Source: Streptomyces ochraceiscleroticus (lineage in GTDB: Bacteria; Actinomycetota; Actinomycetes; Streptomycetales; Streptomycetaceae). Taken from it: DNA of 64,000 bases. Of this stretch, positions 1-8,817 are shown piece after piece (positions within the stretch are counted from its first letter, which is position 1; each line of letters opens with the position of its first letter). Both the position numbers and the translations under genes were made by a program. A model generated the notes under the pieces. The model ran no database searches. It was not told where the DNA came from and saw only the letters and a list, made by a program, of their open reading frames with translations. Where the stretch lies: NCBI RefSeq assembly GCF_000720485.1, contig NZ_JOAX01000009.1, forward strand, positions 124,001 through 188,000. The letters are read 5' to 3'.

Positions 1-698
1 GAGATGAGCAGCGCCCGGATGCGGTCCCGCAGGTCCTGGTCGACGGACTCACCGATCAGATGGTCGCGCGCCTCCTTGCCGAGCCGGTACGCCACGTACA
101 CCAGCAACAGCCCGATCGCGAACGATGCCGACGCCTCCCACGCCACCTCGCCCGTGAGCAGATGCAGCCCCATCCCGGCCGCCGCCAGCAGCACGCCGAG
201 CACCGCGGCGCCGTCCTCCGCGAGGACCGTGCGCAGCGCCGGATCGCCGCCGCCGTCCTTCTGTACGCGTAGCTGATACACCGCCCTGACCAGCGAACTC
301 CCCTCGGCGACAAAGGCCACGCCGAGCACGATCAGCCCCGCCGTATAGCCGCTCGGCGACTCCTGGGAGCCCTCGCTCAGCGCGCTGATCCCCTGGAAGA
401 AGGAGAAGCAGCCGCCCATCACGAAGATGCCGACCGCGGCCAGCAGCGCCCAGAAGTACCGCTCCATGCCGTACCCGAAGGGGTGGCGGCGGTCGGCGGG
501 GCGGCGGCTGCGGCGCAGCGCGGCGAGCAGGAACAGCTCGTTGAGGCTGTCGGCGACGGAGTGCGCGGCCTCGGACAGCAGCGCGGGGGAACTGGAGACC
601 AGACCGCCGACCGCCTTTGCGACCGCGATGACGAGATTGGCGGCGAGCGCCACGACGACCGTCACCCGGGTCCGGCCGTCGGACTTCTTTCGATTCAC
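1..698 (-). CDS. Cation diffusion facilitator (CDF) family transporter, partial
   Basis: The gene starts at a GTG at 698, the first start after an in-frame stop, and runs off the window's left edge, leaving about 232 N-terminal residues. They hold several hydrophobic spans: VVVALAANLVIAVAKAVGG, then an SEAAHSVADSLNELFLL stretch typical of the CDF metal-binding helix, then further segments around FWALLAAVGIFVMGG, GLIVLGVAFVAEG and ASFAIGLLLVYVAYR. The visible end, EARDHLIGESVDQDLRDRIRALL, is where CDF proteins pass into the cytoplasmic domain. CDF proteins export divalent metals such as zinc, iron or manganese in exchange for protons. The metal cannot be told here. No partner gene is visible. 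Confidence 0.85.
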   Translation of the reverse strand, partial: MNRKKSDGRTRVTVVVALAANLVIAVAKAVGGLVSSSPALLSEAAHSVADSLNELFLLAALRRSRRPADRRHPFGYGMERYFWALLAAVGIFVMGGCFSFFQGISALSEGSQESPSGYTAGLIVLGVAFVAEGSSLVRAVYQLRVQKDGGGDPALRTVLAEDGAAVLGVLLAAAGMGLHLLTGEVAWEASASFAIGLLLVYVAYRLGKEARDHLIGESVDQDLRDRIRALLI

Positions 699-843
699 CG
701 TGATTCACCGCCGCCATTCGGGGGACGCGGAGGTTCCGGGAGATCAGCAATACACATCAACGGAGCGTGTACCCGGTTCGATGAAAGGGAACCACGGAAA
801 ACCCCGCAGGGGATTCCGCAACCAGCCGAAAAGGTGAGTGACG
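699..843. promoter_or_regulatory. Divergent intergenic region, CDF transporter / F420 oxidoreductase
   Basis: About 145 bases separate two divergent starts and are less GC-rich than their surroundings. They must hold the promoters of both genes. I could not single out a convincing -35/-10 pair or an operator palindrome. Confidence 0.4.
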
Positions 844-1809
844 ATGGTGGACGTCGGATACACGATGATGACCGAACAGGCCGGTCCGCGCGAACTGGTC
901 GACCATGTGGTCATGGCCGAGCGCGCCGGTTTTGATTTCTCGGTCACATCGGACCATTACTTCCCGTGGCTGGCCTCGCAGGGCCACGCCCCGTACGCCT
1001 GGAGCGTGCTCGGGGCCGCCGCGCAGGCCACCTCCCGCATTCCGCTGATGACATATGTGACGTGCCCGACGACCCGGTACCACCCCGCGATCGTCGCCCA
1101 GAAGGCGGCGACGATGCAGTTGCTCGCGCAGGGCCGGTTCCGGCTCGGCCTCGGTTCGGGCGAGAACCTCAATGAGCACGTCGTCGGGCAGGGCTGGCCC
1201 ACGGCGCCGGTGCGCCTGGAGAAGCTGGAGGAGGCCATCGAGATCATCCGGGCGTTGTTCTCCGGTGACGAGGTGACCTATCACGGTGAGCATTTCGATG
1301 TGGACCAGGCCATGCTGTGGGACCTGCCCGAGGAGCCGCCGAAGATCGGCGTCGCGGTCTCCGGCGGCTACTCCTGCGCGCTCGCGGGCCGGCTCGGCGA
1401 CCTGGTCATCGCCACCGAGCCGAAGAGCGAGCTGCTGAAGGCGTTCGACAAGCACGGCGGCACGGGGAAGCCGCGCGTCGGCCAGATCCCGGTCTCCTAC
1501 GATCCCGACCGGGACACGGCGATCGCCCGGGCGCACGACCAGTTCCGCTGGATGGTCGGCGGCTGGCCGGTCAACGCGGAACTTCCCGGCCCGTCCGGCT
1601 TCAGCGGCGCGACGCAGTACGTACGCAAGGAGGACATCGCGCAGGCATTCCCGTGCGGCGACGACGTCGGTACATACGTGGAAGCGGTCAAGGCATACGC
1701 GGACGCCGGCTTCACGGAGGTCGCCCTCGTCCAGATCGGCGGTGACCAGCAGGAACCGTTCATCGAGTGGGCACAGAAGAACCTGCTGCACGAGCTCCGG
1801 GCGTTGTGA
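844..1809 (+). CDS. LLM-class F420-dependent oxidoreductase (F420-G6PDH-like subfamily)
   Basis: 321 residues from ATG 844, which sits six bases after AAGGTGA; a GTG at 838 is possible but too close to that site. The N-terminus MVDVGYTMMTEQ and the stretches SDHYFPW, RIPLMTYVTCPTTRYHPAIVAQKAATM, RFRLGLGSGENLNEHV and KIGVAVSGG are those of the luciferase-like TIM-barrel family that uses coenzyme F420, nearest the F420 glucose-6-phosphate dehydrogenase-like branch. It would reduce F420 with an unknown hydroxylated substrate, or the reverse, in the cytoplasm. It stands alone on the plus strand and ends three bases from the convergent kinase gene. The substrate is unknown. Confidence 0.85.
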   Translation: MVDVGYTMMTEQAGPRELVDHVVMAERAGFDFSVTSDHYFPWLASQGHAPYAWSVLGAAAQATSRIPLMTYVTCPTTRYHPAIVAQKAATMQLLAQGRFRLGLGSGENLNEHVVGQGWPTAPVRLEKLEEAIEIIRALFSGDEVTYHGEHFDVDQAMLWDLPEEPPKIGVAVSGGYSCALAGRLGDLVIATEPKSELLKAFDKHGGTGKPRVGQIPVSYDPDRDTAIARAHDQFRWMVGGWPVNAELPGPSGFSGATQYVRKEDIAQAFPCGDDVGTYVEAVKAYADAGFTEVALVQIGGDQQEPFIEWAQKNLLHELRAL

Positions 1810-1812
1810 CCT

Positions 1813-2841
1813 CTATGGCCGCTCTGCCGGGACCGGCTGAAGTGCGGGCCAGCGGGCGAGCATGCGTTGGCGCATCGCGGTGCCGAGGCTGCTCAGTCCG
1901 CTGAGGGTGGCGTGGCCGGCCGTCATCCGGCCGACGACCCCGAGCCGGTGGACGAGCCGTTGCCGGGCCGTCGCGGTGCCCCACTTCCAGTCCCGGTGCG
2001 GAATCCGGGCCAGATGATCCGTGCTGTCGCGGTGTGCCCGCTGCACCAGCGCGTCGCCGCGGAGCAGCCAGCCGGCGCACGCGTCAGCGAGCCCGTCCGG
2101 GGTTTCGGCGCCGGTCAGGGCGCGCCACTCCGCGCGGTATGCGTGCTCGGCCCGTGCCAGCAGCGGCTCGGCAGCCGAAGTGACGCACCAGCAGGTCGGA
2201 AAGCCAATGCGCAGATAGGCGAGCTCCATCAGACCGCTGCCCAGCGACGCCTGCTCGAAGTCGATGAACCGGAGCCCCGTGTCGGTGTGGAGATCGTTGC
2301 CGGGGCAGGGATCTCCGTGGAGCAGGGCATGCCCAGGTGCCTGGCCGAGCCGGTTCACGAGGTCGTGGAGTTCGCCGGGCACACCGGAGGGGACCGGTAC
2401 CTCCAGAGCCTCGGCCAGCCGCAGGAAGGACGCGATATCGGCCTGGTTCGGGCCCTGCCAGCGGGGGAGTGCCCCGGCGTCCTCCGGGCGGGCGGTGGCA
2501 TGCAGCCGTGCCAGCGCGGTGGCGTAGGCGACGATCCAGTCGCCGGCCGGGCGCCGGTGATCCAGATGCTCCAGTACCAGGACCCGCTCGCCGGGATCGG
2601 TGGCCAACAGCGCGGGCACCACGGGGGTTTCGGCCCGTGCGGCGAGCCGCAGGGCTGCCACCTCACGGGCGTACCGGTCGTCGGCATCAGGAGCGTCGAC
2701 GAGCTGCTTCACCACCGCCGTTGTGTCCGGCAAATCGACGCGCCACACGCGCGAGCGTGGGCTGCTGCTCAGCTTGCGGGAGCGCGCGGGCGAACCCAAC
2801 GCGGCCCGTAACTCGTCCCCGAACGGCAGTCGCGACCACAT
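1813..2841 (-). CDS. Aminoglycoside phosphotransferase-family kinase
   Basis: 342 residues. The protein-kinase-like fold of the APH family shows in VVKQLVDAPDADDRYAREVAAL (nucleotide-binding lysine region), VLVLEHLDH (hinge), HALLHGDPCPGND (catalytic Brenner loop with HGD and N) and LRFIDFEQASLG (metal-binding DFE). Family members phosphorylate aminoglycosides, choline, homoserine or sugars; nothing here fixes the substrate and resistance should not be assumed. The start lies four bases after the stop of the NrfD-type anchor gene, so it is probably the last gene of the formate dehydrogenase operon. Upstream GGAGGGGG lies about 13 bases from the ATG, a long spacing. Confidence 0.8.
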   Translation of the reverse strand: MWSRLPFGDELRAALGSPARSRKLSSSPRSRVWRVDLPDTTAVVKQLVDAPDADDRYAREVAALRLAARAETPVVPALLATDPGERVLVLEHLDHRRPAGDWIVAYATALARLHATARPEDAGALPRWQGPNQADIASFLRLAEALEVPVPSGVPGELHDLVNRLGQAPGHALLHGDPCPGNDLHTDTGLRFIDFEQASLGSGLMELAYLRIGFPTCWCVTSAAEPLLARAEHAYRAEWRALTGAETPDGLADACAGWLLRGDALVQRAHRDSTDHLARIPHRDWKWGTATARQRLVHRLGVVGRMTAGHATLSGLSSLGTAMRQRMLARWPALQPVPAERP

Positions 2842-2845
2842 GCGC

Positions 2846-3787
2846 TCATTCTTTCCCCCTCCGCTGCGGTTCCACCGTGTACTTCGGGTCTTCCGCCGAC
2901 GCGATGCCGGCGTGGAAGACGCCGAAGCGGGTGAGGGCCGAGCCGGTCAGGAGGGCGAGGCCGCCCGCCACCGCCGCCGGACGGCTGCGGCCGCCCAGCA
3001 GGCCGGCGGTCGCGGCGCCCGCTACGGTGATCGCCTGAGCACAGCGCAGCAGCTTGCCGGCCCTGCCCGAGCGGTAGGTCTCGGCGACCATGCCGAGCCG
3101 CCGCTCGGCCGCGGTCATGGCCGCCTTGTCGGCCGCGGCGGCCAGCAGCGCGGCGCCCCGCGCGGGCGCGTTCTCCCTGGTCGGGGACGTCACCAGGGCC
3201 ATACCCGAGGCGGCGGCGGTCGCCGAGGCGGCGAAGAGGTACGGCAGTTCGCGGTGGGCGCCGTGCCAGGCGGGCACCGCCGTGTCCGCGGCGAGTACCG
3301 CCGTGTACGTCGCGACGGCAGGGCCGAGCAGCGCGGCCGCCCCGGTCGCGGCGGCGCCCGCCCGCGGCAGCCACCCGGTCACCGCGCTCGCGGCCGCCGC
3401 GCCCGCCATCGGCCCGTACCCTGCCAGCAGCCACGAGCCGACACTCATCGGTGAGGTCGGCTTGCACACCCGCAGCATGTTGAGGAAGCGGTCGGGCCGG
3501 CCCAGGTCGTGGACGAGGGCCGCGGTCGAGAGGGAGATCGCCGCCAGGGACGAGACCTTCAGCGTCTTCGCCATCGTGCGGCGGCCGGTGAGCTGGGCGC
3601 CCGCGGCCAGTACGGAACCGGCGCCGGCCAGGCCGCCCGTGAAGAAGTATCCGGCGATGTCGCGGGGCTCCCACGCCGGTGCCTTGATGACGGGCCGTCC
3701 GTAGTACGAGTCGAACTCGGCGCGGGGGACCATCAGTTGCTCGCCCTTGCGCCGCCGCTCGCTCTTCCTGGCCGGGGTGCCGGTCAT
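2846..3787 (-). CDS. NrfD/PsrC-type membrane anchor subunit of formate dehydrogenase
   Basis: 313 residues from ATG 3787, chosen because it overlaps the stop of the ferredoxin gene as ATGA; the reading frame stays open further upstream. After a basic N-terminus and SYYGRPVIKAPAWEPRDIAGYFFTGG come about eight hydrophobic helices. The stretch DLGRPDRFLNMLRVCKPTSPMSVGSW between helices 2 and 3 is the signature of the NrfD/DmsC quinone-interacting anchor family. It would hold the catalytic dimer on the membrane and pass electrons to menaquinone. It is third in the operon after the molybdopterin and Fe-S subunits. Confidence in family is high; the use of formate is inferred from the large subunit. 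Confidence 0.88.
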   Translation of the reverse strand: MTGTPARKSERRRKGEQLMVPRAEFDSYYGRPVIKAPAWEPRDIAGYFFTGGLAGAGSVLAAGAQLTGRRTMAKTLKVSSLAAISLSTAALVHDLGRPDRFLNMLRVCKPTSPMSVGSWLLAGYGPMAGAAAASAVTGWLPRAGAAATGAAALLGPAVATYTAVLAADTAVPAWHGAHRELPYLFAASATAAASGMALVTSPTRENAPARGAALLAAAADKAAMTAAERRLGMVAETYRSGRAGKLLRCAQAITVAGAATAGLLGGRSRPAAVAGGLALLTGSALTRFGVFHAGIASAEDPKYTVEPQRRGKE

Positions 3788-4728
3788 CGCCGTCCCTTCC
3801 GTCGCAGGAGCGCGGGGAGTACGAAGGACGTCACCGCGCCGGCCGCCAGGGACAGGGCCGCCGCTCCCGCGTGTTTCCACATCGCCGGGAGGTCGCGCGT
3901 GGTGACCACCGGGTCCGGCGGCAGCCCGTACACCTCCGGTTCGTCCAGGAGCAGGAAGAACGCGCCGTCGCCGCCGACACCGTCCTCCGGGTCGTGTCCG
4001 TAGAGCTGGGCTCCTGGCACACCCGCCTCCTGGAGCCGGTCCACGCGCAGCGCGGCCCGCCGGCGCAGTTCGTCCAGCGGGCCGAACTGGATCGAGTCGG
4101 TGGGGCACGCTTTGGCGCAGGCCGGTTCCTGCCCGGCGCCGAGCCGGTCGTAGCACATCGTGCACTTGAAGGCCCGGCCGTCGTCCTTGCGCTGTTCGAT
4201 CACGCCGTACGGGCAGGCCGGTACGCAGTAGCCGCAGCCGTTGCAGATGTCCTCCTGGACCACGACCGTGCCGTACTCGGTGCGGAACAGCGAGCCGGTC
4301 GGGCAGACGTCCAGGCAGGCCGCGTGCGTGCAGTGCTTGCAGACGTCGGAGGACATCAGCCAGCGCATGTCCCCGGCGGGCTGTTGCGGGTCCTCTTCGG
4401 CGAGCGGGAGTTGCGTACGGCCGTCCGGTGCGGGCGGCTCACCCGGTACCCGGCGCGGTGCCGACTGTTCGATGAAGGCGACATGCCGCCACGTCGAGGC
4501 GCCCAGGCCCTGGGTGTTGTCGTACGACATGCCGGTGAGGGACAGGCCGTCCTCGGGGATCGCGTTCCACTCCTTGCACGCCACCTCGCACGCCTTGCAG
4601 CCGATGCAGACGGAGGTGTCGGTGAAGAAGCCGACGCGCTCGGGCGGGTCCGGGTGGCCCGCGTCCCCGGCCGGGTCCGGTTCCGGGCCGCTGAAGAGAC
4701 TGCCGGTCTCGAAGAAGACGCCGGTCAT
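3784..4728 (-). CDS. Formate dehydrogenase iron-sulfur (beta) subunit
   Basis: 314 residues. Four cysteine groups for [4Fe-4S] clusters are visible: CIGCKACEVACKEWN near residue 41, CKHCTHAACLDVCPTG near 129, CNGCGYCVPACPYG near 163, and CTMCYDR with CAKACP near 188-204. This is the FdnH/FdoH arrangement. A hydrophobic segment, AAALSLAAGAVTSFVLPALL, lies at the C-terminus like the single anchor helix of FdnH. The protein relays electrons from the molybdopterin subunit to the membrane subunit. Its start overlaps the stop of the large subunit gene by ATGA and its stop overlaps the next start in the same way, so the three are translationally coupled. Confidence 0.93.
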   Translation of the reverse strand: MTGVFFETGSLFSGPEPDPAGDAGHPDPPERVGFFTDTSVCIGCKACEVACKEWNAIPEDGLSLTGMSYDNTQGLGASTWRHVAFIEQSAPRRVPGEPPAPDGRTQLPLAEEDPQQPAGDMRWLMSSDVCKHCTHAACLDVCPTGSLFRTEYGTVVVQEDICNGCGYCVPACPYGVIEQRKDDGRAFKCTMCYDRLGAGQEPACAKACPTDSIQFGPLDELRRRAALRVDRLQEAGVPGAQLYGHDPEDGVGGDGAFFLLLDEPEVYGLPPDPVVTTRDLPAMWKHAGAAALSLAAGAVTSFVLPALLRRKGRR

Positions 4729-7700
4729 GACGGCTGCTCGCTTCCCGTGAGCTCGGTGATGCCGGCGCGCCGCCGGTAGTCGGCGACCAGCCGCGGCAGG
4801 TCGGGGCCGCGCGGCCGGCGGCCCGGCCGGATGTCGGCGGTCAGCGCCTTGTCCTCCTGGATGTGCGCGTTGGGATCCAGCGCGATGGCCACCAGCTCGT
4901 TTGCCGCGTCACCGGTGACCGTGCCGTTGGGGCCCCAGTGGAACGGCAGGCCGATCTGGTGCACCGTGCGGCCCTGTACCGTCAGCGGCTTCATCCGCTC
5001 CGTCACCAGCACCCGCGCCTCGATCGCGTTGCGGGCCGTGATGACCGTGGCCCAGCCGGTGTGCTCAAGGCCCCGCTCCGCCGCCAGTTCCGGGGAGACC
5101 TCGCAGAAGAACTCCGGCTGGAGCTCCGAAAGGTACGGCGACCAGCGGCTCATGCCGCCCGCGGTGAAGTGCTCGGTGAGCCGGTAGGTGGTGACCACGT
5201 ACGGATAGGTGCCGGCGCCCGGCTCGTCGCCGCTGGGGTGGTAGCGATTGCCCGGGCGGGAGTGGACCTCCCGCGCGGGCGACCGGGAACGGGACGGGTA
5301 CAGGGCGTTGGTGAACGGCGAGTCCTGCGGCTCGTAGTGCGTGGGCAGCGGCCCGTCCAGCAGCCCGGAGGGCGCGAACAGCCAGCCCTTGCCATCGGCC
5401 TGCATGATGAACGGGTCGTCGCCGCGCAGCGCATCCGGCCCCTCGGCGTCGTCCGGCGGCACGTACCCCGGCTCCTTGTCCGGTACAAAGTCCGGCACGT
5501 CGCGCCCGGTCCACTTGCCCGCCTCGGCGTCCCACCAGATGTACGCCTTGCGGTCACTCCACGGCGTGCCGTCGGGCCGGGCCGAGGCGCGGTTGTAGAG
5601 GATGCGGCGGTTGGCGGGCCAGGCCCAGGCCCATTCCGCGGCGACCCAGTCCTGTTCGGTGTGCGGCTTGCGCCGGTCCGCCTGGTTCACGCCGTCCGCG
5701 TACACCCCGCAGTAGATCCAACAGCCGCAGCTCGTCGAACCGTCGTCCTTGAGCTGGGTGTACGCGGAGAGGGGAGCGCCGTCCGGGGCGCGGCCGTTGA
5801 TCTCGGCGAGCACGGCGTCGGCGACCGGCTCGGCCAGCTCGCCCTGTACGGGATAGTCCCAGGCCAGGTCCTGGATCGCGCGGTCCATCGGGTCGGTGGA
5901 GGCGGCCAGCTTCGCCTTGATGCGGCGGCCGAGGTGGTACATGAACCACAGGTCGCTGCGCGCGTCGCCCTCGGGCTCGACCGCGGCGTGGTGCCACTGC
6001 AGCCAGCGGTTGGTGTTGGTGAAGGAGCCGGACTTCTCGGTGTGCGAGGCGGCGGGGAGGAAGAACACCTCCGTACCGATGTCCTCGGTGCGCAGCTCGC
6101 CGGATTCGATCTCCGGGCCGTCCTGCCACCAGGTCGCCGACTCGATGAGGGAGAAGTCGCGGACCACCAGCCAGTCGAGGTTGGCCATGCCGAGCCGTTG
6201 CAGGCGGGTGTTGGCGGAGCCGACGGCCGGGTTCTCGCCCATCAGGAAGTAGCCCTTGCAGGCGCCGTCGAGCTGGGCGAGGACGATGTCGTACGCGCCG
6301 TGCGAGCCGGTCAGCCGCGGCAGGTGGTCGAAGCAGAAGTCGTTGTCGGGCTGCGCGGCGTCCCCGTAATAAGCCTTCAGCAGGCTGACGAGGTAAGCCC
6401 GCATATTGCTCCAGAATCCCTTGTCCGTACGGCTCGCCGTGACGAACGTGTCGAGATCCTCGTGCGCGTGGGCGTGCGGCATCGGCAGATATCCGGGCAG
6501 CAGATTGAAGAGCGTGGGAATGTCGCTGGAGCCCTGGATGGAGGCGTGGCCGCGGAGCGCCTGAATTCCGCCGCCGGGCCGTCCGATGTTGCCCAGCAGC
6601 AATTGCAGCACGCTCGCCGCGCGAATGTACTGCGAGCCGACCGTGTGCTGCGTCCAGCCCACCGCGTACACGAAAGCGCTGGTGCGTTCCGGCCCTGAAT
6701 TCTCGGTGAGCGCTTCGCACACGCGCAGGAACGTCTCCCGCGGCACGCCGCAGATCTCCGCGACCATCTCGGGGGTATAGCGCGCGTAGTGCCGCTTGAG
6801 GATCTGGAAGACGCAGCGCGGGTGCTGGAGCGTCGGGTCCTGCTCGGCGCTGGACTCGGCCTGGGCGCCGCCCGAGCCGTGGGTCTCGGCGTGCCCCGCC
6901 GCGTGGAGATGGCGCCCGGTCTCCGGGTCCTTCTGCAGCCGCTGGTCATGCCGCTGTTCCACGTCGCCCGAGGGCGCCTGCACGTCGGCGCCCTCGTACT
7001 GCCAGGTCTCCGCGTCGTAGCGGTGCTTCTCCTCGTCCAGGCCCGAGAAGATCCCGTCCAGGTCCTCGGTGTCCCGGAAGTCCTCGCCGACCAGGGTGGC
7101 GGCGTTGGTGTACGCCAGGACGTAGTCGCGGAACTCCTTGCCCTCGGTCAGTACGTGGTTGATGATCCCGCCGAGGAACGCGATGTCCGTGCCGGCCCGC
7201 AGCGGTACATGCAGGTCGGCGAGGGCGCTGGTGCGCGTGAAGCGCGGGTCGACGTGGATGACCGTCGCGCCGCGGGCCTTGGCCTCCATGACCCACTGGA
7301 AGCCGACCGGGTGCGCCTCGGCGAAGTTGGAGCCCTCGATGACGATGCAGTCGGCGTGCTGGAGGTCCTGCATGAAGGTGGTCGCGCCGCCGCGCCCGAA
7401 GGACGTGCCGAGCCCGGCGACCGTGGAGCTGTGGCAGACCCGCGCCTGGTTCTCCACCTGGACCACGCCGAGCCCGGTCAGCAACTTCTTGATCAGGTAG
7501 TTCTCTTCGTTGTCCAGCGTCGCGCCGCCGAGGCTCGCGATCCCGAGGGTGCGGGCCACGCGTGCGCCGTCGACCTCCCACTCCCAGGTCTCGCGGCGGG
7601 TCTCGATCACCCGGTCGGCGATCATGTCCATGGCGGTGTTGAGGTCGAGCGGCTCCCAGTCGGTGCCGTGCGGACGCCGGTACAGCACCTCGTGGCGGCG

Positions 7701-8000
7701 CGCGTCGCCCGTCGTGAGCTGGAGCGTCGCCGATCCCTTGGGGCACAGCCGGCCCCGGCTGACGGGGGAGTCCGGGTCGCCCTCGATCTGGACGACCCGC
7801 TCGTCCTTGACGTACACCTGCTGGCCGCAGCCGACCGCGCAGTACGGACAGACCGACTGCACCACCCGGTCGGCGGTGTCCGTACGCGGGCGCAGCTCTT
7901 CGGTGTACGCGGACATCGCGGCGCGGCCGCGGCCGAGCGGGTCCCCGCCGGTGAGCTGCCGGTACACGGGCCAGTCGCGGATCAGCCGCTGCACGCCCAT
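4725..8000 (-). CDS. Formate dehydrogenase molybdopterin (alpha) subunit, FdnG-like, cysteine form
   Basis: 1091 residues from ATG 8000, preceded by GGGAGGA four bases away; the open frame continues further up without a ribosome site. C51, C54, C58 and C86 bind a [4Fe-4S] cluster (CPYCAVGC..., LCPKG). At residue 189 the stretch NQARVCHSSTVAGLGTSFGRG aligns with the E. coli FdnG site that holds selenocysteine; here it is cysteine encoded by a sense codon. FAEAHPVGFQWVMEAK and HVDPRFTRTSALADL are typical of FdnG/FdoG. No Tat signal is obvious at this start, so the enzyme may face the cytoplasm. It oxidises formate to CO2 and heads a three-subunit operon. Confidence 0.93.
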   Translation of the reverse strand: MGVQRLIRDWPVYRQLTGGDPLGRGRAAMSAYTEELRPRTDTADRVVQSVCPYCAVGCGQQVYVKDERVVQIEGDPDSPVSRGRLCPKGSATLQLTTGDARRHEVLYRRPHGTDWEPLDLNTAMDMIADRVIETRRETWEWEVDGARVARTLGIASLGGATLDNEENYLIKKLLTGLGVVQVENQARVCHSSTVAGLGTSFGRGGATTFMQDLQHADCIVIEGSNFAEAHPVGFQWVMEAKARGATVIHVDPRFTRTSALADLHVPLRAGTDIAFLGGIINHVLTEGKEFRDYVLAYTNAATLVGEDFRDTEDLDGIFSGLDEEKHRYDAETWQYEGADVQAPSGDVEQRHDQRLQKDPETGRHLHAAGHAETHGSGGAQAESSAEQDPTLQHPRCVFQILKRHYARYTPEMVAEICGVPRETFLRVCEALTENSGPERTSAFVYAVGWTQHTVGSQYIRAASVLQLLLGNIGRPGGGIQALRGHASIQGSSDIPTLFNLLPGYLPMPHAHAHEDLDTFVTASRTDKGFWSNMRAYLVSLLKAYYGDAAQPDNDFCFDHLPRLTGSHGAYDIVLAQLDGACKGYFLMGENPAVGSANTRLQRLGMANLDWLVVRDFSLIESATWWQDGPEIESGELRTEDIGTEVFFLPAASHTEKSGSFTNTNRWLQWHHAAVEPEGDARSDLWFMYHLGRRIKAKLAASTDPMDRAIQDLAWDYPVQGELAEPVADAVLAEINGRAPDGAPLSAYTQLKDDGSTSCGCWIYCGVYADGVNQADRRKPHTEQDWVAAEWAWAWPANRRILYNRASARPDGTPWSDRKAYIWWDAEAGKWTGRDVPDFVPDKEPGYVPPDDAEGPDALRGDDPFIMQADGKGWLFAPSGLLDGPLPTHYEPQDSPFTNALYPSRSRSPAREVHSRPGNRYHPSGDEPGAGTYPYVVTTYRLTEHFTAGGMSRWSPYLSELQPEFFCEVSPELAAERGLEHTGWATVITARNAIEARVLVTERMKPLTVQGRTVHQIGLPFHWGPNGTVTGDAANELVAIALDPNAHIQEDKALTADIRPGRRPRGPDLPRLVADYRRRAGITELTGSEQPS

Positions 8001-8113
8001 GGGTCCTCCCGCCGTCGGCGCCCGGTGCCGTGATGAATGCCTCCAGGGTTGCCCCTGACGCGGCCGGGTGCCCGCCGACAGGCCGCTCACACCCGCCAAT
8101 CGGACGAGCGGCG

Positions 8114-8143
8114 CCCGAGGTGGGGCCCGCGGGCCCCGAGGTG
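8114..8143. promoter_or_regulatory. Palindrome flanked by 9-bp direct repeats between fdh operon and cysteine hydrolase
   Basis: GGGGCCCG at 8122-8129 is followed directly by its complement CGGGCCCC to 8137, a perfect 16-bp palindrome. CCCGAGGTG occurs at 8114-8122 and again at 8135-8143, 21 bp apart, which is two helical turns. It lies in the only divergent spacer serving the formate dehydrogenase operon and the hydrolase at 8177, so it may be an operator. A plain hairpin is the alternative. Confidence 0.45.
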
Positions 8144-8176
8144 AGAAGCGCGTCTCGCCGGTCAACCCTGAAAGGC

Positions 8177-8734
8177 GTGAGTACTACCGCCCTCATCGTC
8201 ATCGACATGATCAACACCTACGACCACGAGGACGCCGAGCTGCTGCTGCCCTCGGTACGCAAGGCGCTGCCCGCCGTCGTCCGGCTCATCGAACGCGCCC
8301 GCGAGGACGGCGTACCGGTGATCTACGCCAACGACAACTTCGGCGAGTGGCGCTCCCACCACGGCGAGATCCTGCAGACCGCGCTCGCCGGACCGCACGC
8401 GGAACTGGTGGACCCCATCCGCCCCGACGACTCCTCGCTGTTCATCGTCAAGGCCCGGCACTCGATCTTCTACGAGACGCCGCTGGCCTACCTGCTGTCC
8501 CAGCTCGGCATCGACCACGTCGTGCTGTGCGGCCAGGTCACCGAGCAGTGCGTGATGTACTCCGCGCTGGACGCACACATCCGGCACCTGAAGGTCACCG
8601 TCCCGGACGACGCCGTCGCCCCCATCCACCCCGACCTCGCCGAAGCGGCGCTGCGCATGATGGAACGGAACATGAACACCCGCATCTGTACGGTCGCGAC
8701 GCTGGACTGGGACGCGGCCGCGCGGCGTGATTGA
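8177..8734 (+). CDS. Cysteine hydrolase, isochorismatase superfamily
   Basis: 185 residues from GTG 8177 after AAAGG. The family signature is clear: ALIVIDMINTY with catalytic Asp near residue 10, VIYANDNFGEW, FIVKARHSIFYETPLAYLL with the catalytic Lys, and HVVLCGQVTEQCVMYSALDAHIR with the nucleophilic Cys. Relatives hydrolyse isochorismate, nicotinamide or N-carbamoyl compounds. No neighbour suggests a substrate: the gene is divergent from formate dehydrogenase and followed by a small stress-type gene. Length is normal for stand-alone members. Confidence 0.85.
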   Translation: MSTTALIVIDMINTYDHEDAELLLPSVRKALPAVVRLIERAREDGVPVIYANDNFGEWRSHHGEILQTALAGPHAELVDPIRPDDSSLFIVKARHSIFYETPLAYLLSQLGIDHVVLCGQVTEQCVMYSALDAHIRHLKVTVPDDAVAPIHPDLAEAALRMMERNMNTRICTVATLDWDAAARRD

Positions 8735-8753
8735 CGGCTGCCGTGCCGGGCAC
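8729..8753 (+). promoter_or_regulatory. Promoter-like element (GATT-N15-GGGCAC) before the first Rho_N-like gene
   Basis: GATT at 8729-8732 and GGGCAC at 8748-8753, 15 bases apart, followed by TCGG. The form resembles the Streptomyces SigB consensus GNNT-N14-16-GGGTAC except for C in place of T. It overlaps the 3' end of the preceding gene and lies 65 bases before the start at 8818. Confidence 0.35.
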
Positions 8754-8777
8754 TCGGGTGGCGGAAAGCAAGCCGAG

Positions 8778-8798
8778 CGGAACGCGAGGCGCGTTCCG
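8778..8798 (+). other. Hairpin in the leader of the first Rho_N-like gene
   Basis: CGGAACGC (8778-8785) and GCGTTCCG (8791-8798) form a perfect 8-bp stem with a five-base loop. It ends five bases before the GGAAGGA ribosome site at 8804-8810, so it could influence translation. The second copy of the gene at 56144 lacks this hairpin. Confidence 0.45.
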
Positions 8799-8817
8799 TG
8801 TACGGAAGGAGCGCATG

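Noticed and set aside
1813..2841. Aminoglycoside resistance gene
   Set aside because: Only the general kinase motifs are seen; the gene adjoins the fdh operon and nothing indicates drug modification.
7420..7445. Possible selenocysteine (TGA) in the formate dehydrogenase
   Set aside because: The codon at the active-site position is a cysteine codon and the frame is open throughout.
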